Source: Clostridiales bacterium
GTDB lineage: Bacteria; Bacillota; Clostridia; Lachnospirales; Lachnospiraceae
Reading direction: 5' to 3'
DNA: 13,937 nt
Assembly (NCBI GenBank): GCA_019423795.1
Contig: JAHZAT010000059.1
Span: 1 to 13,937 of the forward strand
Part shown: one piece after another, positions 5,015 through 12,897 of the stretch
How the letters are laid out: each line of letters begins with the position of its first letter
Numbering within the stretch: the first letter of the stretch is position 1
Made by a program: the position numbers and the translations under genes
Notes under the pieces: model-generated
What the model saw: only the letters and a program-made list of their open reading frames with translations
Database searches by the model: none
What the model was told of the DNA's origin: nothing

Positions 5015-6175
5015 ATGAAGGATATTAAAGTTACAGATTCAGTAAAATATATTGGTGTAGACGATCATGACATTGACTTATTTGAGAGCCAGTATGTAGT
5101 ACCAAATGGTGTTTCTTATAACTCTTATGTGATCTTAGATGAGAAAGTAGCTGTTATGGATACTGTGGATGCACGCAAGACAGATGAATGGCTTGTAAAC
5201 TTAGAAGAAGCATTAGATGGAAGAAACGTAGATTACATTGTAGTATCTCATATGGAACCAGACCATGCTGCAAGCTTACAGGTATTAGCAGAAAAATATC
5301 CAGAAGCTAAGGTTGTAGGTAATGCTAAGACATTTAATATGATCCCTCAGTTCTTTACATTTGATCTAGAAGGACGTAAAGTCGTAGTAAAAGAAGGAGA
5401 TACATTATCTCTTGGATCTCATACATTACAGTTCGTTATGGCGCCAATGGTTCACTGGCCAGAAGTTATGGTAGCATATGAAACATCAGAGAAAATCTTA
5501 TTCTCAGCAGATGGATTTGGTAAATTCGGAGCTTTAGATGCAGATGAAGATTGGGCATGTGAAGCAAGACGTTATTATTTCAATATCTGTGGTAAATACG
5601 GAGTACAGGTACAGAATCTCTTAAAGAAAGCCGCAGGATTAGATATTGAGATCATCTGTCCATTACACGGACCAATCTTAAAAGAAAACCTTGGATATTA
5701 TATCGGATTATACGACACATGGAGCAAATATGAGCCAGAGAACGAAGGAATCCTGATCGCATACGCATCTATCCATGGAAATACAGCAGCTGCAGCAAAG
5801 AAATTAGCAGAAATCTTAGAAGCAAAAGGAGCTCCAAAAGTTGTAGTAGCAGACCTTTCCAGAGATGATATGGCAGAAGTGATCGAAGATGCATTCCGCT
5901 ATGACAGACTGGTACTGGCAGCAGCAACATACGATGCAGGAATCTTCCCATGCATGGAAGACTTTTTACATCACTTAAAAGCTAAGAACTATCAGAAACG
6001 TAAAGTTGCATTTATGGAAAATGGATCATGGGCACCAATGGCAGCAAAAATCATGAAAGGTATCGTAGAAGGATTTAAGAATATCGAGATGGTAGATCCA
6101 GTTGTAACGATCAAATCTACGATGAATGATGAGAATATTAAGACTATGGAAGAATTAGCTGATAATTTACTGTAA
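5015..6175 (+). CDS. fprA: class A flavodiiron protein (O2/NO reductase)
   Basis: A 386-aa soluble two-domain protein that reduces O2 to water or NO to N2O using a diiron site and FMN. The N-terminal metallo-beta-lactamase-like domain (about 1-245) carries the ligands His79, Glu81, Asp83 (HMEPDH), His147 (MVHWPE), Asp166 (SADGFG) and His218 (PLHGP), all at canonical positions. The C-terminal flavodoxin domain (about 246-386) has the FMN phosphate loop ASIHGNT (251-257). No rubredoxin or reductase domain is fused, hence class A; electrons likely come from a separate rubredoxin or F420-like donor. The start chosen is ATG 5015, with GGAGG at 5003-5007, 7 nt upstream. An in-frame TTG at 4976 would add 13 residues containing the ribosome binding site, so I reject it. 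It follows the [FeFe] hydrogenase by about 200 bp, an O2-defence gene beside an O2-sensitive enzyme. A FUR-type site lies at its promoter. Confidence 0.95.
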   Translation: MKDIKVTDSVKYIGVDDHDIDLFESQYVVPNGVSYNSYVILDEKVAVMDTVDARKTDEWLVNLEEALDGRNVDYIVVSHMEPDHAASLQVLAEKYPEAKVVGNAKTFNMIPQFFTFDLEGRKVVVKEGDTLSLGSHTLQFVMAPMVHWPEVMVAYETSEKILFSADGFGKFGALDADEDWACEARRYYFNICGKYGVQVQNLLKKAAGLDIEIICPLHGPILKENLGYYIGLYDTWSKYEPENEGILIAYASIHGNTAAAAKKLAEILEAKGAPKVVVADLSRDDMAEVIEDAFRYDRLVLAAATYDAGIFPCMEDFLHHLKAKNYQKRKVAFMENGSWAPMAAKIMKGIVEGFKNIEMVDPVVTIKSTMNDENIKTMEELADNLL

Positions 6176-6198
6176 ATTTTAATTTTGTAAGTTGGCCA

Positions 6199-6458
6199 AC
6201 TGTAGTCTTTCAGTATATGATAAAAAATAAATAAGCAACCGAAAACGCAGCGGTGGAATTTTGCTCACATTTTGAACAAATCGCTTATCCGCCCAATTTC
6301 CTACGAGAACTCGCTCTGAAGTTTTGTTTCAGACAAAAGTCTTTGAAGCTCAGACACTCGTCCAATTGGGCTGCGAATTTGTTCAAAATATGGCAAAATT
6401 CCAATGCTGCGTTTTCGGTTGCTTATTTATTTTTTATCATATACCAGAAGTCTAAAGT
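6199..6458. mobile_element. 260-bp near-palindromic element (MITE-like)
   Basis: The 38 bases at 6214-6251 are an exact reverse complement of 6406-6443. Moving inward, the arms stay paired with small gaps: TGGAATTTTGC, ATTTTGAACAAAT, GCCCAATT and ACGAG all recur inverted. Moving outward, 10 of 15 bases match to 6199 and 6458. The centre (6322-6338) is a small hairpin TTTTGT-TTCAG-ACAAAA. No transposase is encoded; an open frame at 6253-6525 simply reads through the palindrome and is not a credible protein. The right arm ends in TTATTTATTTTTTATC, so the transcribed hairpin may also terminate the flavodiiron mRNA 24 bases upstream. No clear target-site duplication is visible. A dispersed MITE or a long regulatory hairpin are both possible. 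The rest of the gap (6459-6572) shows nothing notable. Confidence 0.7.
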
Positions 6459-6572
6459 GTGGACAATTACAAGATTGGAAAACTTAAGTGGTGTGTATGT
6501 TGAGTGTCACCCTTTATTCTTATAAATATTTCTTCTCTTGTTCTTTCTGACTCATACATGCAACACTATCAA

Positions 6573-7538
6573 TCAGAGTTTACATCCAGTTGTAGTATCA
6601 ACAATATTCGTCAATTGTTCTCCTTCCAGATACCTTTGCAGGTTTCCAGCTATAATATCTACGATTCGATATAAAGTTGCAGGATGATGAAAATCTCCGG
6701 CTACGTGTGGAGTTATGATCACATTTTCTACGTTCCATAATTTATGTTGCGTCTGCAGCGGTTCTGGGTCTGTAACATCCAGTCCTGCTCCATAAATCTG
6801 TCCTTGGATCAATGCTTCGCAAAGATCCTCTGTATTAACTGCACTGCCTCTGCCAGCATTTAGCAAGATTGAGGTGTTCTTCATTTTTTCAAAACGATCT
6901 TTATTGAAGATATTTCGTGTTGCTTTAGAATCTGGAAGTACAGATAATACAACATCTGCTTTGGGCAGCAATTTATCCAGATCATCCATGGTATGGAGTT
7001 CATCGATATCTTGCGGTACCTGCCCTGGTCTTCGTTTGATTCCGATGATATGGTAGTCAAAATTTTTCATTAATCTTGCAAAGTATAATCCGATGTCACC
7101 GAGTCCCACGATCAGAAGTGTTCCTCCGCATAAGGACATGACACCTCCTTCATCTTGCCATTCACATTGATTTTGGTTATCTCTGTATAGATGTAATTTC
7201 TTTTGTAGGGAAAATAAGACTGCCAGCATATGTTCTGCAACGCTTGGTCCATAGGCTCCTGTAGCATTCGTCAATATTACATCTTCAGGAAGCACGCCTT
7301 TCTTCACATAAGGATCAGCCCCTGCTGAATTAAGCTGCAGCCATTCTAAGTTTTTTGCTTCCTGTAAGTAAAATGGATCTACATTTCCAATGATCACATT
7401 TGCTTCCTGTACCATTTCCTGAGTTACATTATCGTATGAACTGTATATAAATTTATTGCCTTGAGAATGTTGTTCTAATGTTTTTTTATGTTCGTCTTTT
7501 ACTGGCATAACAACCAGAATGTTTTTATCTTTTTTCAT
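6573..7538 (-). CDS. D-isomer-specific 2-hydroxyacid dehydrogenase
   Basis: A 321-aa cytoplasmic oxidoreductase that reduces 2-keto acids or oxidises D-2-hydroxy acids. The N-terminal substrate domain (about 1-100 plus the C-terminus) encloses a Rossmann domain with GLGDIG (145-150). The catalytic triad is Arg230 (NAGRGSAVN), Glu259 (DPEP) and His278 (TPHVAG). The pair Arg169-Arg170 after the second Rossmann strand (GIKRR) suggests NADP(H) rather than NAD(H). The substrate cannot be told; the family includes glyoxylate, hydroxypyruvate and D-lactate enzymes. The start at 7538 is the only ATG, but the strong AGGAGGA (7559-7553) lies 14 nt away, an unusually wide gap, so initiation may be weak or differ. 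The gene is divergent from the radical SAM gene and has no close partner. I see no convincing promoter or terminator on its strand. Confidence 0.88.
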   Translation of the reverse strand: MKKDKNILVVMPVKDEHKKTLEQHSQGNKFIYSSYDNVTQEMVQEANVIIGNVDPFYLQEAKNLEWLQLNSAGADPYVKKGVLPEDVILTNATGAYGPSVAEHMLAVLFSLQKKLHLYRDNQNQCEWQDEGGVMSLCGGTLLIVGLGDIGLYFARLMKNFDYHIIGIKRRPGQVPQDIDELHTMDDLDKLLPKADVVLSVLPDSKATRNIFNKDRFEKMKNTSILLNAGRGSAVNTEDLCEALIQGQIYGAGLDVTDPEPLQTQHKLWNVENVIITPHVAGDFHHPATLYRIVDIIAGNLQRYLEGEQLTNIVDTTTGCKL

Positions 7539-7646
7539 TGAATTACTTAATATCCTCCTGTTTATTTTATACTATTGTAACGCAAGAGTTATAGAAAGAA
7601 AACCCATAGAAATTAAATTTCAGGAGTTTTCAAAGAACAATTCATA

Positions 7647-7676
7647 TAGACAAATTTTGTATACGTGCCGTATAAT
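7647..7676 (+). promoter_or_regulatory. promoter of the radical SAM gene with a flanking inverted repeat
   Basis: TAGACA (7647-7652, 5/6) and a perfect TATAAT (7671-7676) are 18 bases apart; the start would be near 7683. A 9-bp inverted repeat, TTTTGTATA (7655-7663) and TATACAAAA (7683-7691), brackets the -10, as a repressor operator might. Confidence 0.68.
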
Positions 7677-7715
7677 AAGAATTATACAAAAATAATAGGA
7701 AAAGGAAATATCAAT

Positions 7716-8642
7716 ATGAATGATTTTAAATATGTATTTGGTCCGATCCCATCCAGAAGACTAGGAAGATCCTTAGGTATCAGTCCACTGCCTAAGAAGA
7801 CATGTAACTATTCCTGCATCTACTGTCAATTAGGAAGAACCGATAAAATGACAAATAAACGTCAGGAATTTTATAAAACAGAAGATATCATAGCGGAATT
7901 TAAACAGTATCTCAAAGACTCTGATAAATTTGATATCGTAACGGTCGTTGGAGAAGGAGAACCTACTTTAGCAGCAAATCTTGGTGAATTAGTAGTTGCT
8001 CTGAAAGCATTAACAGACAAGCCAGTCGCAGTGATCACAAATGGTGCGTTGCTTTCTGATCCACAAGTCAGAGAAGAATTATGCCATGCTGATATGGTAT
8101 TGCCATCTTTGGATGCTTATAATCAGGAAATTTCCAAGAAGATCGACCGACCTTATGGAACGATCAAATTTGAAGAAGAATTTGAAGGTCTCAAAAAGTT
8201 CACTCACATGTATGAAGGAGAACTTTGGTTGGAGATCATGCTAGTTGATGGGATCAACGATGATGAGCAGTCTATTCTTAAGTTTCAAGAATTATTAAAA
8301 GAATTAAAATATGACAGACTATACTTAAATACACCAGTTCGTCCGCCAGCAGAAGCAGATGTGAATGTCGTATCTGAAGAACGCATGCGATATGCGGTTG
8401 AGACACTTGGTGGTATTTCGATTGAGATGATGAGTTCTGGTGCATTTTTCAGTGAGATTGAAGATGACTATGAAGCGGTTAAATCCATTATCGGAAGACA
8501 TCCTATGAATCAGTTTGAAGTACGAGGATTCTTAGAAAGCAGAGATGTGAAAGATCCAGAAGCGATGATGGAACAGATGAAAAAAGATGAAGCGATCCAT
8601 GTGATCGATTACAAAGGAATCCTGACGTTCCGTTTAAAATAG
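7716..8642 (+). CDS. radical SAM protein, COG0731 / wyosine-synthetase-like
   Basis: A 308-aa protein with the radical SAM signature CNYSCIYC (Cys30, Cys34, Cys37 bind the 4Fe-4S cluster) and GEGEPT (79-84) for SAM binding. The N-terminal GPIPSRRLGRSLGI (9-22) is diagnostic of the bacterial COG0731 group, named for similarity to archaeal wyosine synthase although bacteria lack wyosine. The true reaction is unknown. The last 50 residues (about 260-308) look like a small winged-helix domain. I chose ATG 7716 because AAAGGA (7702-7706) precedes it. A GTG at 7665 would put the first codons on the promoter -10. It heads a same-strand run with the kinase (33 nt gap) and the acetyltransferase (30 nt gap), so the three are probably one operon. 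Confidence 0.87.
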   Translation: MNDFKYVFGPIPSRRLGRSLGISPLPKKTCNYSCIYCQLGRTDKMTNKRQEFYKTEDIIAEFKQYLKDSDKFDIVTVVGEGEPTLAANLGELVVALKALTDKPVAVITNGALLSDPQVREELCHADMVLPSLDAYNQEISKKIDRPYGTIKFEEEFEGLKKFTHMYEGELWLEIMLVDGINDDEQSILKFQELLKELKYDRLYLNTPVRPPAEADVNVVSEERMRYAVETLGGISIEMMSSGAFFSEIEDDYEAVKSIIGRHPMNQFEVRGFLESRDVKDPEAMMEQMKKDEAIHVIDYKGILTFRLK

Positions 8643-8675
8643 TACAATGATCGGATTATAAAAAGGAGAAACAAA

Positions 8676-9548
8676 ATGAAGCATAGTGTAAAAAGAGTGG
8701 CAGCAATTCATGATCTGTCTGGTTTTGGAAGAGCTTCGTTGACAGCGATCATTCCCATCCTTTCATCCATGGGAGTGCAGGTCTGTCCATTGCCGACAGC
8801 GATCCTTTCCAATCATACTGGGGGATTTGATACCTTTAGTTTTGTAGACTTTACAGATCATATGCAGGACTATATCGATCATTGGAAAGAGCTAAATATC
8901 GATTTTGACTGTATTTATTCTGGATTCTTAGGATCTGAACGTCAGATTGAGATCGTTTCCGGATTTATTGATGATTTTGGAACAGAGGATAATATGGTTG
9001 TGATCGATCCAGTCCTTGGAGATAATGGAAACTTGTATTCAACGATGGATCAAGGATTAGTTGAAGGAATGAAACGTCTGGTAACAAAAGCTGACATTAT
9101 TACACCCAATTTTACAGAAGTAAGTCTTTTATTAGGGGAAGAATACAAACAGACAACAACCGATGAAGAGATCAAAGAATGGGTAAAACGTTTGTCTGAT
9201 ATGGGACCAGATATCATTGTTGTGACAAGTGTTCCAGATAAAGAGAAAGATAAAGATTCTAATGTGATCGCTTACGATAGAACTTGTAATACATATTGGA
9301 AGATAAAATGCCGTTATATCCCAACATTTTATCCGGGAACAGGAGATGCTTATACTTCTGTTATGATAGGAAGCCTGTTAGACGGAGACAGTCTGCCAAT
9401 CGCACTGGATAAGGGTGTGCAGTTTATCACACAGGCGATCAAGGCAAGTTATGGATTTGATTATCCAAACAGAGAAGGAGTATTGCTTGAGAGAGTATTG
9501 GAAGTATTGAAAATGCCGGTAGTTTTAGGTGGATATGAAATGATTTGA
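8676..9548 (+). CDS. pyridoxamine/pyridoxal kinase-like (ribokinase superfamily)
   Basis: A 290-aa cytoplasmic kinase of the PdxK/PdxY group, which phosphorylates the 5'-hydroxymethyl of B6 vitamers in PLP salvage. The N-terminal strand and helix (AAIHDLSGFGRASL, 9-22) and SNHTGGF (45-51) match the substrate end of the family. DPVLGDNG (111-118), TPNFTE (143-148) and the anion-hole motif PGTGDAYTS (220-228), with catalytic Asp224, mark the ATP site. Length is normal. The start follows AAAAAGGAG with good spacing. It lies 33 nt after the radical SAM gene and 30 nt before the acetyltransferase; co-transcription is likely, but no shared pathway is obvious. Related hydroxymethylpyrimidine kinases share the fold, so vitamer specificity is inferred. 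Confidence 0.87.
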   Translation: MKHSVKRVAAIHDLSGFGRASLTAIIPILSSMGVQVCPLPTAILSNHTGGFDTFSFVDFTDHMQDYIDHWKELNIDFDCIYSGFLGSERQIEIVSGFIDDFGTEDNMVVIDPVLGDNGNLYSTMDQGLVEGMKRLVTKADIITPNFTEVSLLLGEEYKQTTTDEEIKEWVKRLSDMGPDIIVVTSVPDKEKDKDSNVIAYDRTCNTYWKIKCRYIPTFYPGTGDAYTSVMIGSLLDGDSLPIALDKGVQFITQAIKASYGFDYPNREGVLLERVLEVLKMPVVLGGYEMI

Positions 9549-9578
9549 TATCGAAAGCTAAAAAAGGAGGTGTCTGAC

Positions 9579-10226
9579 ATGTTTTATTTACTAGACCCAG
9601 AAAAATGGGAACGACAGAAACATTTTGAATATTATATGCAGATGATACCATGCGGTTATACTGTTACAGTACGTCTAGATGTGGAAAATCTGTATCAGCA
9701 GGTCAAAAAATGTGGATTAAAGTTTTATCCGGCATTTATTTACTGCACAGGAAAAGTTGTTAATGAGAAAAGAGAATTTAAAATGGGAGTCGATCAGGAA
9801 GGAAGACCTGGTTATTTTGATGTGATGCATCCAAACTTTACGATCTTTCACAAAGATGATCATACATTTTCAGACATCTGGTCTTATTATGATGATGATT
9901 TTCAGACATGCTATCAAAACATTATAAATGATATGGAAACATACAAAGATGTCAAAGGACCCAAAGGAAAAGAAGGGCAGCCGTCAAACTTTTTTTGTAT
10001 CTCCTGTGTGCCATGGATGGATTTCACAGGCTACAGCACATGGGTGCCAACTGGAAGACCAAATCTATTTCCGATCATTACATTTGGAAAATATGTGGAA
10101 GAAGAGGGCAGAAGAAAGCTGTCTGCTGCTTTGACGATATCTCATGCATCCGCAGATGGATATCATGCTAGTATGTTCTTTGAAAGACTGCAGGAAGTAT
10201 TAGATGAATTTGTAATTGATCAGTAA
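9579..10226 (+). CDS. CatA-like chloramphenicol acetyltransferase family protein
   Basis: A 215-aa protein of type A CAT length. The catalytic HxxxDG is His189-Ala-Ser-Ala-Asp193-Gly. Ser142 in ISCVPW aligns with the oxyanion-stabilising Ser148 of CAT III, and the Ser-to-His distance (47) equals that between Ser148 and His195. So the acetyl-CoA-dependent O-acetyl transfer machinery looks intact. The surroundings differ from clinical enzymes: PWMDF instead of PWVSF, and SHASADGYH instead of HHAVCDGFH. Chromosomal clostridial homologues of this type are common and may act on other substrates, so resistance should not be assumed. ATG 9579 is chosen because AAGGAGG (9564-9570) is 8 nt upstream; a GTG at 9570 overlaps that site. 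It is the last gene of the 7716-10226 run and shows no sign of recent transfer. Confidence 0.85.
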   Translation: MFYLLDPEKWERQKHFEYYMQMIPCGYTVTVRLDVENLYQQVKKCGLKFYPAFIYCTGKVVNEKREFKMGVDQEGRPGYFDVMHPNFTIFHKDDHTFSDIWSYYDDDFQTCYQNIINDMETYKDVKGPKGKEGQPSNFFCISCVPWMDFTGYSTWVPTGRPNLFPIITFGKYVEEEGRRKLSAALTISHASADGYHASMFFERLQEVLDEFVIDQ

Positions 10227-10245
10227 TTGATGCATTGTTCAAAGT

Positions 10246-10285
10246 TTATAATTCATTTTTAAGTGAAAAAAATCGATGATTATAA
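10246..10285. terminator. AT-rich hairpin between convergent genes
   Basis: TTATAATTCAT (10246-10256) pairs with ATGATTATAA (10276-10285) with one bulge, and an inner TTTTT/AAAAA extends the stem. The hairpin is nearly all A/T, so it would be weak. It lies between the ends of the acetyltransferase (+) and the TetR gene (-) and is the best candidate for a shared stop. Confidence 0.4.
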
Positions 10286-10316
10286 TAGCAGCATGTATTA
10301 TGAAAATCCATTTTAT

Positions 10317-10892
10317 TTATTTCCCTTGCAAAAATCCAGCCGAAGTAGAAGCGGACAACTTCTCCAACATTGATGAAATTTCCTCCTCAGACTCTTTAAA
10401 ACCACCCGTGATCCACTGTCGGATCAGAGCCATGCATCCGCTCACAATATAAATATGCAAAGAAGACAAAGCCTCCGCATCGTAATCAGGCCGGCGGCTC
10501 TGCCACATTGGCATGGTCCAGTGTTGGGTGGCAAGCAGAAGTTTATTCTGAAATCCTGGATCACCATGGTCTGAGAACAACAATCTTACCAACTGCTTAT
10601 GCTCACTGATATAAAAGATAATAGAATTCATCAACTGTGAAATTGAATTTTCCTTCTCAAACTGGATCATATCTTCTTCTAGAGTATTTAAAATCTCATC
10701 TTCAATCGACTCCAGAAGATCCATCGGACTGGAATAATACGTATAAAATGTACTGCGGTTAATATCCGATTTCTCACACAAACGGGAAACGGATATTTTC
10801 TGTATTGGCTGTTCTTTTAATAAATAAAGCAGGCTCTCTCTGAGCGCACGTTTTGTTTTCAAAATACGACGATCAGTTTTCTTCTCTACCAT
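10317..10892 (-). CDS. TetR/AcrR-family transcriptional regulator
   Basis: A 191-aa one-component regulator. Residues 1-60 form the DNA-binding domain, with the helix-turn-helix around 30-52 (ISVSRLCEKSDINRSTFYTY). The remaining all-helical part should bind an unknown ligand and dimerise; it resembles the C-terminal domain of DhaS-type TetR proteins. ATG 10892 is chosen because AAAGGAG (10907-10901) lies 8 nt upstream; the frame continues upstream to 11000 but without a ribosome binding site and across the operator. It is divergent from glgB-trxB, with a 28-bp inverted repeat between them, and convergent with the acetyltransferase. The usual logic would be repression of itself and of glgB-trxB, released by ligand. 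Confidence 0.9.
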   Translation of the reverse strand: MVEKKTDRRILKTKRALRESLLYLLKEQPIQKISVSRLCEKSDINRSTFYTYYSSPMDLLESIEDEILNTLEEDMIQFEKENSISQLMNSIIFYISEHKQLVRLLFSDHGDPGFQNKLLLATQHWTMPMWQSRRPDYDAEALSSLHIYIVSGCMALIRQWITGGFKESEEEISSMLEKLSASTSAGFLQGK

Positions 10893-10955
10893 ATCAAAAA
10901 CTCCTTTAAAATCATATAAAAAAGATAATCTACAAAACAATGAAAAATGTTCGAT

Positions 10956-10983
10956 AACCACCAAAAACACTATTTTGGTGGTT
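10956..10983. promoter_or_regulatory. likely TetR operator (28-bp inverted repeat)
   Basis: AACCACCAAAA (10956-10966) and TTTTGGTGGTT (10973-10983) are perfect 11-bp arms around the 6-base spacer ACACTA. Outer positions continue with A-T, G.T and C-G pairs. The right arm overlaps the -35 of the glgB promoter (10982-10987) and the repeat sits between the divergent TetR and glgB starts, the standard place for an autoregulated TetR operator. A terminator is less likely, as no T-run follows directly on either strand. Confidence 0.65.
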
Positions 10984-11010
10984 GTTGTATACACATACAT
11001 TTATTATAAT
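10982..11010 (+). promoter_or_regulatory. promoter of glgB-trxB
   Basis: TTGTTG (10982-10987) and a perfect TATAAT (11005-11010) are 17 bases apart. The start would be near 11017, about 43 nt before the glgB ATG. The -35 overlaps the inverted repeat at 10956-10983. Confidence 0.7.
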
Positions 11011-11059
11011 ATACATATGAATGAAAAACAACAGTTGTATGATAAAAGGAGGCACAAAC

Positions 11060-12865
11060 ATGAACCGGCAAGATTTTTATGATGGAAAATTATTTGATGC
11101 ATATCGTTATATGGGTGCACATAAAGACGGTGATAAGATTCGTTTTGTAACCTATGCACCAAGAGCCTCCAGGATATCGATCATTGGGGAGTTTAATAAC
11201 TGGAATGAAGAATTTATGGAACAAGACGCACAAAGTGGTTTCTTTTTATTCTACTCCGACAAAGCTAAAGAGGGTCAGATGTACAAATACTGCATCTACG
11301 GACCAGATGGAAACCGGCAGGAACATTGTGATCCCTATGGATTTGAGATGGAACTAAGACCGGGGGCATGTTCTATTATCAGAGATATCACAACATACAG
11401 ATTCAATGACAGATCATGGATGCAGATGAGAAGTGTCGGAATGGAAGATGCCATCAATATCTATGAGATGCATATGGGTTCATGGAGAATGAATAAGAAA
11501 GATGAGAATGGCTGGTATCAGTATGATGAGATTGCCAAGATGCTCGTTCCATATCTAAAACAAAATAATTATACCCATGTAGAATTAATGCCATTGTCAG
11601 AACATCCATTTGATGGATCATGGGGATACCAAAACACTGGATTTTTTGCACCAACGAAACGTTATGGAACTCCAGATAAATTAATGAAATTTGTCGATAT
11701 GATGCATCAGGCAGGGATTGGAGTCATTATGGATTTTGTGCCAGTTCATTTTGCAGTAGATGGATATGGACTGAAATTATATGATGGAACTCCATTATAT
11801 GAATACGATAATAAAGATACTGGAGAGAGTGAATGGGGAAGTTGCAATTTTATTCATTCCAGAAGAGAAGTTCAGTGCTTCTTGCAATCAGCGGCCAACT
11901 ATTGGCTGGAAGAGTATCATTTTGATGGAATCCGTATGGATGCAGTGAGCCGCCTGATCTACTGGCAGGGAGATGAAAGCAGAGGAGTCAACGATACAGC
12001 GATCGACTTCTTAAAAGCATTCAATTTAGGTTTGAAACAACGTCATCCAACCGCCATGCTGATCGCAGAAGATTCCACTGCTTATCCAGGTGTGACAGAA
12101 CCTGTATGGAAAGGCGGGTTAGGATTTGATTACAAATGGGATTTAGGATGGATGCACGATACTCTGGAATATTTTCAGACTGGACCAGAATATCGAAGTC
12201 GTGATTATCACAAACTAACATTCTCTATGGTGTATTTCTGGAATGAACGTTATATGTTAGAATATTGTCATGATGAAGTTGTACATGGCAAGGCAACGAT
12301 CTTACAGAAGATGTATGGGGATTATGAAGATAAATTTCCACAGGCAAGGGCTATGTATATGTATATGATGATCCATCCAGGAAAGAAATTAAACTTTATG
12401 GGGAATGAATTTGGACAGATCAGGGAATGGAGCGAGGCACAGGAACAAGATTGGATGATCTTAAAATATCCGATTCATGATGCTTTCCATAAATATATGG
12501 TCAAATTAAATGACATTTACAAGAAAGAAAAAGCTTTCCATTATGATTATCATAGAGAAAACTTTGAATGGCTGGACTGCCATCAGGAAGAACGATGTAT
12601 TTATGCGATCGGAAGAAAAACGGCAGATCACATGATCGTTGGAATCTTTAATTTCTCTGACAAAGAGCAGAAAGATTATAAATTAACGATCAAAGGACAC
12701 CATACGAGAAGAACATTGTTACATACTGAATGGGAACAGTATGGTGGAACGATGAAGAAACGTAAAGAAAATATTCATCTAAAGAAAAAAGGAAAAGACA
12801 GTGAGCTTACGATCACACTTCCAAGATACAGTGGAGTTTTATTAAAACTAGCGAAGAAAGAATAA
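11060..12865 (+). CDS. glgB: 1,4-alpha-glucan branching enzyme
   Basis: A 601-aa GH13 enzyme that makes alpha-1,6 branches in glycogen by cutting and transferring alpha-1,4 chains. An N-terminal CBM48-like domain (about 15-110) precedes the TIM barrel. The conserved regions are DFVPVHF (225-231; DWVPGHF in many relatives), GIRMDAV with nucleophile Asp294, IAEDST with acid-base Glu337 and CHDEVVHGK with Asp405 (transition-state stabiliser). The MGNEFGQ motif (447-453) and a C-terminal beta domain complete a normal short-form GlgB lacking the extra N1 domain. ATG 11060 follows AAAGGAGG (11045-11052) at 7 nt; an in-frame ATG at 11021 lacks a ribosome binding site. No other glycogen genes are nearby. 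It is 32 nt ahead of trxB and probably co-transcribed with it, under the TetR operator. Confidence 0.94.
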   Translation: MNRQDFYDGKLFDAYRYMGAHKDGDKIRFVTYAPRASRISIIGEFNNWNEEFMEQDAQSGFFLFYSDKAKEGQMYKYCIYGPDGNRQEHCDPYGFEMELRPGACSIIRDITTYRFNDRSWMQMRSVGMEDAINIYEMHMGSWRMNKKDENGWYQYDEIAKMLVPYLKQNNYTHVELMPLSEHPFDGSWGYQNTGFFAPTKRYGTPDKLMKFVDMMHQAGIGVIMDFVPVHFAVDGYGLKLYDGTPLYEYDNKDTGESEWGSCNFIHSRREVQCFLQSAANYWLEEYHFDGIRMDAVSRLIYWQGDESRGVNDTAIDFLKAFNLGLKQRHPTAMLIAEDSTAYPGVTEPVWKGGLGFDYKWDLGWMHDTLEYFQTGPEYRSRDYHKLTFSMVYFWNERYMLEYCHDEVVHGKATILQKMYGDYEDKFPQARAMYMYMMIHPGKKLNFMGNEFGQIREWSEAQEQDWMILKYPIHDAFHKYMVKLNDIYKKEKAFHYDYHRENFEWLDCHQEERCIYAIGRKTADHMIVGIFNFSDKEQKDYKLTIKGHHTRRTLLHTEWEQYGGTMKKRKENIHLKKKGKDSELTITLPRYSGVLLKLAKKE

Positions 12866-12897
12866 GGCAGAAACTTTGAGTAAAAGGAGATAATATC

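Noticed and set aside
4989..5018. Nine-codon frame overlapping the flavodiiron start as ATGA
   Set aside because: Same overlap geometry as the eno leader frame, but it has no Shine-Dalgarno of its own and the main gene's site is well spaced, so coupling is unnecessary.
6253..6525. 90-codon open frame inside the palindromic element
   Set aside because: It reads across both arms and the central hairpin of the inverted repeat, has no ribosome binding site and shows no domain. It is a by-product of the repeat.
7665..7715. GTG start for the radical SAM gene
   Set aside because: These codons overlap the TATAAT -10 and lie upstream of the expected transcript start; ATG 7716 has a ribosome site.
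10893..11000. 36-residue N-terminal extension of the TetR protein
   Set aside because: It crosses the operator, lacks a ribosome site and does not look like TetR N-terminal sequence; AAAGGAG precedes ATG 10892 at 8 nt.
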